From the NCBI GenBank assembly GCA_947167555.1, contig CAMVIO010000043.1, positions 1 through 11,563 on the forward strand: a DNA stretch of 11,563 nucleotides. Direction: 5' to 3'. The DNA comes from an uncultured Selenomonadales bacterium (lineage in GTDB: Bacteria > Bacillota > Negativicutes > Selenomonadales > Selenomonadaceae). Every line of letters starts with the position of its first letter. The first letter of the stretch is position 1. Both the position numbers and the translations under genes were made by a program. Positions 5,495 through 11,563 of this stretch are shown piece by piece. Below the pieces are notes generated by a model. It was not told the origin of the DNA. It saw nothing but the letters and a program-made list of their open reading frames with translations, and did no database searches.

Positions 5495-6217
5495 CTAATT
5501 GTCCATCCGATGGCGATTGATGGAGGTCAGCCCTCGGTAAATCAGCCCCAAGTCCACATCGTGCCCCCGGGACTCCATGTATTTTTCCAGTTTGCGTTTA
5601 ACCCGCTGAAGCGCGTTATCGATGGATTTGACCCGACGATGAAGATCGACGGCGATTTCCTGATAGGATTTCCCGTCCAAATACGACATCAGCACACGCC
5701 ACTCGAGGTCGCTGAGGATTTCCTCCATTTTCGCCTCGATATCGATAAACTCCTCACGACTGATGACAAGCTCCTCCGGGTCGGCAATGCACGCGCCGGA
5801 AAGCACGTCGAGAAGCGTACGCTCCGAATCCTCGTCATAAATCGGCTTGTTCAGCGAAACATAAGAATTCAGCGGAATGTGCTTCTGTCTCGTCGCCGTC
5901 TTGATGGCGGTAATGATCTGGCGCGTCACGCAAAGCTCCGCAAACGCCCGAAAGGAGGACAACTTGTCATTTCGGAAATCACGTATTGCCTTATACAGGC
6001 CGATCATACCCTCCTGAATGATATCCTCCCGGTCCGCCCCGATCAAGAAATACGACCGGGCTTTCGCGCGGACGAAGTTCCGATACTTATGGATTAAATA
6101 ATCTAATGCGGCGCGCCCCCCGGGAGCTTTGATCCTCAGAACGAGTTCCTCGTCGGTCAGGTTGTCGAATTCATCAGAAACCGTTTCATTGACAGCAATC
6201 ACTGCGTCTGTTTCCAT
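5495..6217 (-). CDS. sigH: RNA polymerase sigma factor SigH (sporulation/stationary phase type)
   Basis: 240-residue sigma-70-family factor. Region 2 (about 36-110) is almost word for word that of Bacillus SigH: ALDYLIHKYRNFVRAKARSY, FLIGADREDIIQEGMIGLYK and CVTRQIITAIKTATRQKHIP. Region 4 (about 165-215) carries the helix-turn-helix SYQEIAVDLHRRVKSIDNAL and RVKRKLEKYME. In Bacillus SigH drives genes for sporulation entry and competence; in non-sporulating relatives its regulon is less clear. The C-terminus runs past the region 4 block by about 27 residues (SRGHDVDLGLIYRGLTSINR), longer than the Bacillus tail. The start at 6215-6217 has GGAGGG just upstream; an in-frame ATG at 6245-6247 has no ribosome site. 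The gene has its own promoter and terminator. The common rpmG-secE-nusG neighbours are not next to it. Confidence 0.94.
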   Translation of the reverse strand: METDAVIAVNETVSDEFDNLTDEELVLRIKAPGGRAALDYLIHKYRNFVRAKARSYFLIGADREDIIQEGMIGLYKAIRDFRNDKLSSFRAFAELCVTRQIITAIKTATRQKHIPLNSYVSLNKPIYDEDSERTLLDVLSGACIADPEELVISREEFIDIEAKMEEILSDLEWRVLMSYLDGKSYQEIAVDLHRRVKSIDNALQRVKRKLEKYMESRGHDVDLGLIYRGLTSINRHRMDN

Positions 6218-6279
6218 TCGATCTCCCTCCAGAAAATAATAAAGCATCCATATAGAACGCCTTATAGCGCACTGTTAAA

Positions 6280-6308
6280 ATTATAGCTTAGAAGACATTC
6301 TGCGTCAA
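6280..6308 (-). promoter_or_regulatory. Promoter of sigH
   Basis: Minus-strand TTGACG (6303-6308), a 17-base spacer, then TATAAT (6280-6285): 5/6 and 6/6 matches with ideal spacing. The -35 box overlaps the TGA stop of ahbB (6305-6307). The start would be near 6273, leaving about 55 bases of leader. Confidence 0.85.
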
Positions 6309-6802
6309 GGAAGGAATCCCTGGATTTCTTGATTCTCGCAAAAATATCGCATAGCGGCTTTTTTCCACTCCCTCACGGAATAAAATGTCTGCCGCCCATC
6401 CAAATCAGTTTCCGCCGAAATACGATCCGCAATCTTCTCACAGTCCTCCCTGCTTTGCGCATGAATCATCGCGTAAAAATTGTACGGCCACTCCGGCGCT
6501 GTCTCTCGCGAATAGCAATGAGACACCGACGTCTCCCGGCTGACGAAAGCCCCGACTTCATCCAGCCGCTCCTCCGGGACTTTCCAAACGCAAAGCGCAT
6601 TTGCCGCGAATCCGGCACGCCGATGCTGGAGCACGGCGCCGACGCGCCGCAAGGTTCCCTGTTCTTTCATTTTTTTCAGCCGGGAAAGGAATTCCTCCTC
6701 CTCCATTCCGGCTTTTTCGGCGAGCGCAGCATAGGGGCACGGTACCAAAGGAATCCCGTCCGACATCGCACGGACGATTTTCTGATCCTTTTCCTCCAAC
6801 AT
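6305..6802 (-). CDS. ahbB: Siroheme decarboxylase subunit AhbB
   Basis: 165 residues of the AsnC/Lrp-like fold used by siroheme decarboxylases (AhbB/NirL type). The N-terminal winged helix (about 4-50) ends in the family motif LRRVGAVLQHRRAGF (51-65). The C-terminal ferredoxin-like domain has SHCYSRE (94-100) and WPYNFYAMIH (105-114), which I recognise as typical of AhbB. With AhbA it removes two acetate carboxyl groups from siroheme to give 12,18-didecarboxysiroheme, on the alternative route to heme; the related Nir proteins do this for heme d1. It begins 11 bases after ahbA, with GGGGG of the ribosome site next to the ahbA stop. Automatic annotation often calls it an AsnC regulator, but the paired genes and motifs argue for the enzyme. 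The A/B assignment is from motif memory. Confidence 0.85.
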   Translation of the reverse strand: MLEEKDQKIVRAMSDGIPLVPCPYAALAEKAGMEEEEFLSRLKKMKEQGTLRRVGAVLQHRRAGFAANALCVWKVPEERLDEVGAFVSRETSVSHCYSRETAPEWPYNFYAMIHAQSREDCEKIADRISAETDLDGRQTFYSVREWKKAAMRYFCENQEIQGFLP

Positions 6803-6813
6803 CTTCGGCCCCC

Positions 6814-7266
6814 CTACTTCAAACAGAACTGCACGCGCACCTTGTATTTTTTCCTGGAACGGAGTTCAACCATTCGCTCCACTCCGGGCAAGGAGCGAAT
6901 TTCATCAAGGATTTTCTGCCGCAGCGGTTCCGACGCCGTCTGCAATGTGAACCATAGATTATATTCCCCTTCACGTTCATAATTATGCGTAATGCCGTCA
7001 TAGCGATTGATGGCTTCGATAACCGGAGCGAACTTATCGGGCGGCACATAAAGCGCAACCAGCGTCCCGCTGTAGCCAAGCGCATCGGAATCGAAATACG
7101 CCCCCAGCCGCCGCAAATATCCTTCCTTCTTCAATTCCGCCAAACGCTCAATCAGCGTCGCCTCATCGATATGCAGCCGTTCCGCCAGAACAGCAAAAGG
7201 ACGGCTCTCCAAGGGAAAATCTTCCTGCACTGCGTTCAAAATTTCCTTGTCAAATTCCGAAAGCAT
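6814..7266 (-). CDS. ahbA: Siroheme decarboxylase subunit AhbA
   Basis: 150 residues, a paralogue of the next gene. The N-terminal winged helix (about 4-50) ends in LRRLGAYFDSDALGYSG (51-67). The C-terminal ferredoxin-like half has THNYERE (93-99) and YNLWFTL (102-108), the AhbA counterpart of the AhbB motifs. It works with AhbB as a heteromeric siroheme decarboxylase. The start at 7264-7266 is preferred because GGAGGG (7271-7276) is upstream; an in-frame ATG at 7276-7278 would add 4 residues but has its purine run directly against it. The gene follows engB across a strong terminator with no room for an ordinary promoter, so expression probably depends on read-through or on a start site inside engB. 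AhbC/AhbD radical-SAM enzymes and siroheme genes are not in the window. Confidence 0.85.
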   Translation of the reverse strand: MLSEFDKEILNAVQEDFPLESRPFAVLAERLHIDEATLIERLAELKKEGYLRRLGAYFDSDALGYSGTLVALYVPPDKFAPVIEAINRYDGITHNYEREGEYNLWFTLQTASEPLRQKILDEIRSLPGVERMVELRSRKKYKVRVQFCLK

Positions 7267-7287
7267 GACGCCCTCCATTCCTCTGAC

Positions 7288-7334
7288 AAAAAAGCACCGG
7301 GCCGACGCTTTGGCAAGCGGATTCCCCGATGCTT
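7288..7334 (-). terminator. Terminator between engB and ahbA
   Basis: Minus-strand outer stem AAGCATCGGG / CCCGGTGCTT (10 pairs including one U-G; arms 7325-7334 and 7292-7301). The loop holds a small inner hairpin CGCTT/AAGCG. Six T (7288-7293) overlap the end of the stem. The T-run ends 11 bases before the ahbA ribosome site. Confidence 0.78.
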
Positions 7335-7346
7335 CCCGTTATCTAT

Positions 7347-7970
7347 TTATTCTATCAAAGAATCGGCGATAACGTCAAGCAATTCTGAACGTCCTTCACC
7401 TTTAAGCGAAGAATACGGCAAAATGTCCAAATCCGGCACCCCCAACGCCCGACGGATCTGCGCTATCTGCCTTCGCCCAGCCTCGCGCCCCAGCTTGTCC
7501 GATTTTGTCGCAACGGGCAACACGGGAATCCCGTTGGCCGTCAGCCAACGAAACATATCGACGTCCGATTTCATGGGCTCGTGACGAATGTCAATCAGCT
7601 GCGCAACAAAACGAATGCTTTCCGAATGAAGCAAATATTCCTCGATAAACTTTTTCCAAGTCAGCCGCTTATCTTTTCCCACTTTCGCATAACCGTATCC
7701 AGGAAGATCGACGAGATAAAATTCCCGTCGCGTTTCCTCGCCATCGATTTTCATTCCGACGTCATAGAAATTGATAGTCTGCGTCTTGCCCGGTTGCCCC
7801 GACACATGAGCCAGATTTTTTACGCGGGTCAGCGAATTGATCAAAGACGACTTGCCAACGTTCGAGCGCCCGATGAACACGATTTCCGGGCGTTTCGCCT
7901 GAGGATACTGCTCACGTTTGACCGCCGAGGCAAGATAACGTCCCTGAGTGATAATTACTCGGTCTTTCAC
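7347..7970 (-). CDS. engB: Ribosome biogenesis GTPase EngB/YsxC
   Basis: 207-residue TRAFAC-class GTPase needed for late assembly of the large ribosomal subunit. The G motifs are all present: G1 GRSNVGKS (34-41), G2-type GKTQTINFY (from 61), G3 DLPGYGYAKV (88-97), G4 TKSDK (155-159), and G5 SSLKGEG (from 187). Length is typical. The start is taken as the GTG at 7968-7970, whose last bases overlap the lon stop (GTGA), with GGGTGA just upstream. A GTG at 7980-7982 is also in frame and would add 4 residues without a ribosome site. The overlap implies translational coupling to lon. lon followed by ysxC is the Bacillus order. Confidence 0.95.
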   Translation of the reverse strand: MKDRVIITQGRYLASAVKREQYPQAKRPEIVFIGRSNVGKSSLINSLTRVKNLAHVSGQPGKTQTINFYDVGMKIDGEETRREFYLVDLPGYGYAKVGKDKRLTWKKFIEEYLLHSESIRFVAQLIDIRHEPMKSDVDMFRWLTANGIPVLPVATKSDKLGREAGRRQIAQIRRALGVPDLDILPYSSLKGEGRSELLDVIADSLIE

Positions 7971-10306
7971 GGCGTCACCCACACATGGTCAAGCACCTCG
8001 TCCATCGATGTGACCGGGACGAATTCCAGCTGGTCCCGAATAGCCTTCGGTATCTCCTCGATGTCGCGCATATTGTCTTTTGGCAAGATAATCGTACGCA
8101 TTCCCTCCCGATGCGCGGCAAGGACTTTTTCCTTCAAGCCCCCGATGGGGAGTACTCGCCCTCGGAGCGTGATTTCCCCGGTCATGGCGACATCGCTTCT
8201 CACCTTTCGGTTTGTAAGGGCGGACACCATAGCCGTAGCCATCGTGATCCCTGCGGACGGACCGTCCTTCGGCACCGCGCCTTCCGGTAAATGGATATGG
8301 ATATCGTTTTTTTCATAAAAATCCTTGGGCAACTTGAACCGCTTCGAGCGGCTCCGAATATAAGAAAGCCCTGCCTGCGCCGATTCCTTCATGACGTCGC
8401 CAAGCTGTCCCGTCAGGATCAGGGTTCCCTTGCCTTTCAAGATTGTTACTTCCGTAGGCAGGATATCGCCCCCGAGCTCTGTCCATGCCATACCGGTAAC
8501 GACGCCGACCTGCGGTTCCTTTTCCGCCTTGGAATGAATGAATTTCGGACGTCCCAGAAAATCTTCCAACGACTTCGCCGCGACGCTGACACGTTCGGCG
8601 CCGTCCTCGACAATACGACGCGCAACTTTCCGGCAAATCTCCCCCAGCTTACGCTCAAGCTCGCGAACGCCCGCCTCGCGGGTATATTCGCCAATCACAC
8701 GGCGAATGACGCCGACGCCCAGAGAAATATTACCCGCCGTCAAACCGTTTTCTTTCCTCTGGCGCGGCAAAAGGTAACGCTTCGCGATTTCCAGCTTCTC
8801 CTGTTCCGTATAGCTGGAAAGTGTGATGATTTCCATCCGGTCGCGCAACGCTCGCGGAATTCCCGCCATATCGTTGGCCGTGACAATCCAGAACACGCTG
8901 GAAAGGTCGAAAGGCAGATCAACGTAATGATCCGTGAAGGTACAGTTTTGCGCCGGATCTAAGACCTCCAAAAGCGCCGACGCGGGATCTCCCTGATAAT
9001 CATGCGACAGCTTATCGATCTCGTCCAGCAGGAACACCGGATTTTTTACGCCGCAACGGCGAATCCCTTCCATGATGCGCCCCGCCATCGCAGCAACATA
9101 AGTCCGGCGATGACCGCGTATTTCCGCTTCGTCGCGAATACCTCCCAACGAAGCCCGTGTAAACTTCCGTCCAACGGCCCTGGCAACCGAAGACGCCAGC
9201 GATGTCTTCCCCACGCCGGGAGGACCGACAAGGCAGAGAATAGGAGCTTTCCCCCATTCGTCTTCCTTGCCGGAGGATTTCTCCATGACGAGCTTATGCA
9301 CGGCAAGATAATCGAGAATCCGCTCCTTGACCTTTTTCAACCCGTAATGGTCATGCTCCAGCACCTGCGCCGCCTTTTTGATGTCTATCGAGTCTTCCGT
9401 CGCCTCGTTCCATGGCAACTCGATCAGGCAATCGATATATGTGCGGATAACGGCGGTTTCCGCGGAATAACCGGACATGCCTTCCAATCGATGGATTTCC
9501 TTCTCGATTGTCTTTTGCACCGCTTCGGGATATTTCTTCTCCTCCAGCTTCTTTTTATATTCTTCCACAGCGGCTTGCCTGCCGTCCTGATCCCCCAGTT
9601 CCTTTTGGATTACCTTGATTTTTTCGCGCAAATAATAATCGCGCTGCAGCTTTTCCATCTGCTTGTGAACTTCCGTGCCGAGCTTATGCTCAATGGCCAG
9701 GACTTCCAACTCGTGCACGAGGATCGCGTACAGTTTGCGCATCCGGTCGCCCACATCAATAAGCTCCAACAGCTTCTGCCTGTCCTCCACTGTGAGATTC
9801 AAATGGCTGGCAATCAAATCCGCCAGTCGCCCCGAATCGTCAATGATGGCGACGGAAACAAGGGCCTCCGCGGGAATCTTTCGCGTGGCCTTGACCCATT
9901 CCTCAAAGCGATGGACAACGCCCCGGGTAAGGGCTTCCATTTCCAGCGATGGCGTAACCTGATCATGAAGCGGCAGGATTTCGACTTCGTCGTATTTTTC
10001 CAGCGCGTTGACCTGTCGAACCTGCGCCCGGCAGGTTCCTTCCACCAGCACACGAAGCGCTCCTCCGGGGAGCTTGAAAAGCTGCCGTACCTCTGCAATC
10101 GTCCCTACGGAAAAAAGGTCTCCCGGCGTTGGTTCCTCGATTTCAGCGTTTTTTTGAGCGACAAGCAAAATACGCCGATCCAGCAGCATTGCCTGCTCAA
10201 CAGCGCCTACTGAGCGAGCGCGTCCCGCATCCAAATGAATGATCATTGAAGGAAATACAACCATACCCCGCAAGGGCAGCATGGGAATCTTTTCCAACCC
10301 CTTCAT
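7967..10306 (-). CDS. lon: ATP-dependent protease LonA
   Basis: 779-residue cytoplasmic AAA+ protease that degrades misfolded and regulatory proteins. The N-terminal substrate-binding domain (about 5-200) opens with PMLPLRGMVVFPSM. A helical coiled segment follows (about 200-300). The AAA+ module has Walker A GPPGVGKT (361-368), Walker B FLLDEIDK (425-432) and a sensor-type TAND (476-479). The C-terminal protease domain has the catalytic serine Ser684 in PKDGPSAG and the lysine Lys727 in GGLKEK, 43 residues apart as in E. coli Lon. There is no membrane insertion, so it is LonA and not LonB. The ATG has GGGAGGA (10313-10319) 6 bases upstream, itself only 5 bases after the terminator T-run. I see no CIRCE or CtsR-type heat-shock operator in front. 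Confidence 0.97.
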   Translation of the reverse strand: MKGLEKIPMLPLRGMVVFPSMIIHLDAGRARSVGAVEQAMLLDRRILLVAQKNAEIEEPTPGDLFSVGTIAEVRQLFKLPGGALRVLVEGTCRAQVRQVNALEKYDEVEILPLHDQVTPSLEMEALTRGVVHRFEEWVKATRKIPAEALVSVAIIDDSGRLADLIASHLNLTVEDRQKLLELIDVGDRMRKLYAILVHELEVLAIEHKLGTEVHKQMEKLQRDYYLREKIKVIQKELGDQDGRQAAVEEYKKKLEEKKYPEAVQKTIEKEIHRLEGMSGYSAETAVIRTYIDCLIELPWNEATEDSIDIKKAAQVLEHDHYGLKKVKERILDYLAVHKLVMEKSSGKEDEWGKAPILCLVGPPGVGKTSLASSVARAVGRKFTRASLGGIRDEAEIRGHRRTYVAAMAGRIMEGIRRCGVKNPVFLLDEIDKLSHDYQGDPASALLEVLDPAQNCTFTDHYVDLPFDLSSVFWIVTANDMAGIPRALRDRMEIITLSSYTEQEKLEIAKRYLLPRQRKENGLTAGNISLGVGVIRRVIGEYTREAGVRELERKLGEICRKVARRIVEDGAERVSVAAKSLEDFLGRPKFIHSKAEKEPQVGVVTGMAWTELGGDILPTEVTILKGKGTLILTGQLGDVMKESAQAGLSYIRSRSKRFKLPKDFYEKNDIHIHLPEGAVPKDGPSAGITMATAMVSALTNRKVRSDVAMTGEITLRGRVLPIGGLKEKVLAAHREGMRTIILPKDNMRDIEEIPKAIRDQLEFVPVTSMDEVLDHVWVTP

Positions 10307-10324
10307 ATCGGGTCCTCCCTTTAT

Positions 10325-10352
10325 AAAAAAGGCACTGTCAAAAGACAGTGCC
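10325..10352 (-). terminator. Terminator between clpX and lon
   Basis: Minus-strand perfect 9-pair stem GGCACTGTC / GACAGTGCC with a TTTT loop (arms 10344-10352 and 10331-10339) and six T at 10325-10330. It starts 9 bases past the clpX stop, and its T-run ends 5 bases before the lon ribosome site. Confidence 0.9.
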
Positions 10353-10361
10353 CGGATAATC

Positions 10362-11563
10362 TCAGGCAGATGCTGCGTGCTGTCTGAGCATTTGCGACGT
10401 CTTGCCCGAGTTCATCGTCAAAATCGGATCGATGCGATTGAGGACGGTTTCCTTTGTCACACGACATAATGATACGCCGTCGATGGAAGGAAGCTCGAAC
10501 ATTACATTGCGCATGATATCTTCCAAAATCGCTCTGAGACCTCTCGCGCCCGTCTTATGCTTCAAGACCTCCCGCGCAATCTCCCGCAACGCATCCTCGT
10601 CAAATACCAATTTGACGCCGTCAAGAGCAAACAGCTTCTGGTACTGCTTCACTAAAGCGTTTTTCGGCTCGGTCAGGATTTGGACAAGAGCATCCTCTTC
10701 CAGTGCGGACAACGTCACGACCACCGGCAATCTGCCGATAAATTCCGGAATCAAGCCGTCCTTCAGCAAATCCTCCGGGAGGATGTGCTTTAAGGTCTCG
10801 CCGATGTTCCTTTTTTCCTTCGTCCCCATCTCGGCGCCGAATCCGATTCCCTTCTTGCCCATGCGGTCTTCGATAATCTTCTCGATCCCATCGAATGCTC
10901 CGCCGCAAATGAACAGGATATTCGTCGTGTCAATCTGGAGCAAATCCTGATGCGGATGCTTACGGCCTCCCTGAGGAGGAACATTCGCCAGCGTCCCTTC
11001 CAGAATCTTCAAAAGCGCCTGTTGAACACCTTCGCCGGAAACATCACGGGTGATGGACATATTCTCGGACTTGCGCGCAATCTTATCGATCTCGTCGATA
11101 TAAACGATACCTTTTTCCGCGCGCTCGACGTCGTAATCCGCCGCCTGTATCAGCTTCAACAGGATATTTTCGACGTCCTCCCCGACATACCCCGCTTCCG
11201 TCAGGGAAGTCGCGTCCGCAATCGCAAAGGGCACGTTCAGGATACGCGCCAGGGTCTGAGCGAGCAACGTCTTTCCGCTGCCGGTAGGCCCCAGCATCAA
11301 GATATTTGACTTTGTAAGCTCTACATCGTCCCCTGACTTTCCCGCAGGAAGACTGATACGCTTGTAATGATTATATACCGCCACGGAAAGAGCTTTCTTC
11401 GCCTCTTGCTGTCCGATGACGTATTGATCGAGAATCTTGGAGATTTCTTTCGGCTTCGGGACGTTCTGGAAATCGACCTCTTCTTCACCGCTGAACTCTT
11501 CCTCGATAATCTCGTTGCAAAGCTCAATACACTCGTCGCAGATATAGACACCCGGGCCTGCTA
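10362..11563 (-). CDS. clpX: ATP-dependent unfoldase ClpX, 5' end off the right edge
   Basis: 399 residues are visible; by comparison with Bacillus ClpX about 27 N-terminal residues lie beyond the edge. Reading begins AGPGVYICDECIELC, so the second half of the zinc-finger (CDEC) is present and the first CxxC is missing only because of the cut. The AAA+ module has Walker A GPTGSGKT (visible residues 91-98), pore loop GYVGED (124-129) and Walker B VYIDEID (153-159). The IGF loop (239-241) docks on the ClpP peptidase, so this ClpX should act with ClpP, probably encoded just off the right edge. It unfolds tagged proteins and feeds them to ClpP. The C-terminal small domain (GARGLRAILEDIM) is complete. 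It is followed by a strong terminator and then lon, the Firmicute order. Confidence 0.97.
   Translation of the reverse strand, partial: AGPGVYICDECIELCNEIIEEEFSGEEEVDFQNVPKPKEISKILDQYVIGQQEAKKALSVAVYNHYKRISLPAGKSGDDVELTKSNILMLGPTGSGKTLLAQTLARILNVPFAIADATSLTEAGYVGEDVENILLKLIQAADYDVERAEKGIVYIDEIDKIARKSENMSITRDVSGEGVQQALLKILEGTLANVPPQGGRKHPHQDLLQIDTTNILFICGGAFDGIEKIIEDRMGKKGIGFGAEMGTKEKRNIGETLKHILPEDLLKDGLIPEFIGRLPVVVTLSALEEDALVQILTEPKNALVKQYQKLFALDGVKLVFDEDALREIAREVLKHKTGARGLRAILEDIMRNVMFELPSIDGVSLCRVTKETVLNRIDPILTMNSGKTSQMLRQHAASA

Noticed and set aside
6305..7266. Two AsnC/Lrp-type transcription regulators
   Set aside because: The tandem pair, the RR-[LV]-GA motif and the HNYERE / SHCYSRE plus YN-aromatic motifs match siroheme decarboxylase subunits, which share the Lrp fold.
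9002..10213. A 403-codon open frame on the plus strand opposite lon
   Set aside because: It lies fully antisense to a complete, motif-verified lon gene, shows no recognisable domain, and is expected from the codon bias of the opposite strand.
10307..10361. Heat-shock operator (CIRCE or CtsR box) in front of lon
   Set aside because: The inverted repeat here is followed by six T and reads as a terminator; it does not match the CIRCE half-sites or the CtsR heptad repeat.

Overview
Every gene in this 11.6-kb window lies on the minus strand, so transcription runs from right to left. I see no mobile elements, CRISPR arrays, tRNAs or rRNAs. The gene set points to an anaerobic Firmicute, most likely a diderm Negativicutes (Selenomonas-type) relative. 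It has a sporulation-type SigH nearly identical to that of Bacillus in its core, the clpX-lon-engB gene order, a DivIC/FtsB gene followed by an S1-domain gene, moderate GC, strong AGGAGG ribosome sites, and siroheme decarboxylase genes for an alternative heme route. The exact taxon is an inference.

Layout in the direction of transcription (right to left): clpX (its start lies beyond the right edge), terminator, lon, engB (overlapping the lon stop), terminator, ahbA, ahbB, then sigH from its own promoter with a terminator. Next comes a 370-base gap holding a promoter and a structured panB leader RNA, then panB-panE and a terminator. These are followed by a glycolipid-type glycosyltransferase with its own promoter, an unrecognised protein built from four zinc-ribbon units, divIC with its promoter, and an S1 RNA-binding protein with a consensus promoter, cut by the left edge.

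Functional groups: (1) protein quality control and ribosome assembly: ClpX, Lon, EngB; (2) siroheme decarboxylation toward didecarboxysiroheme: AhbA/AhbB, sitting where Bacillus has hemAXCDBL; (3) a global alternative sigma factor; (4) the first two pantothenate-specific steps, PanB and PanE, behind what looks like a pan-motif leader with its own terminator; (5) envelope and division: glycosyltransferase and DivIC; (6) RNA binding: the S1 protein.

Most of the window is conserved housekeeping sequence. The parts most worth a second look are the panB leader, the four-fold CxxC-X29-CxxC protein, and two strong terminators placed almost on top of the ribosome sites of lon and ahbA. I do not see a clearly new multi-gene system.
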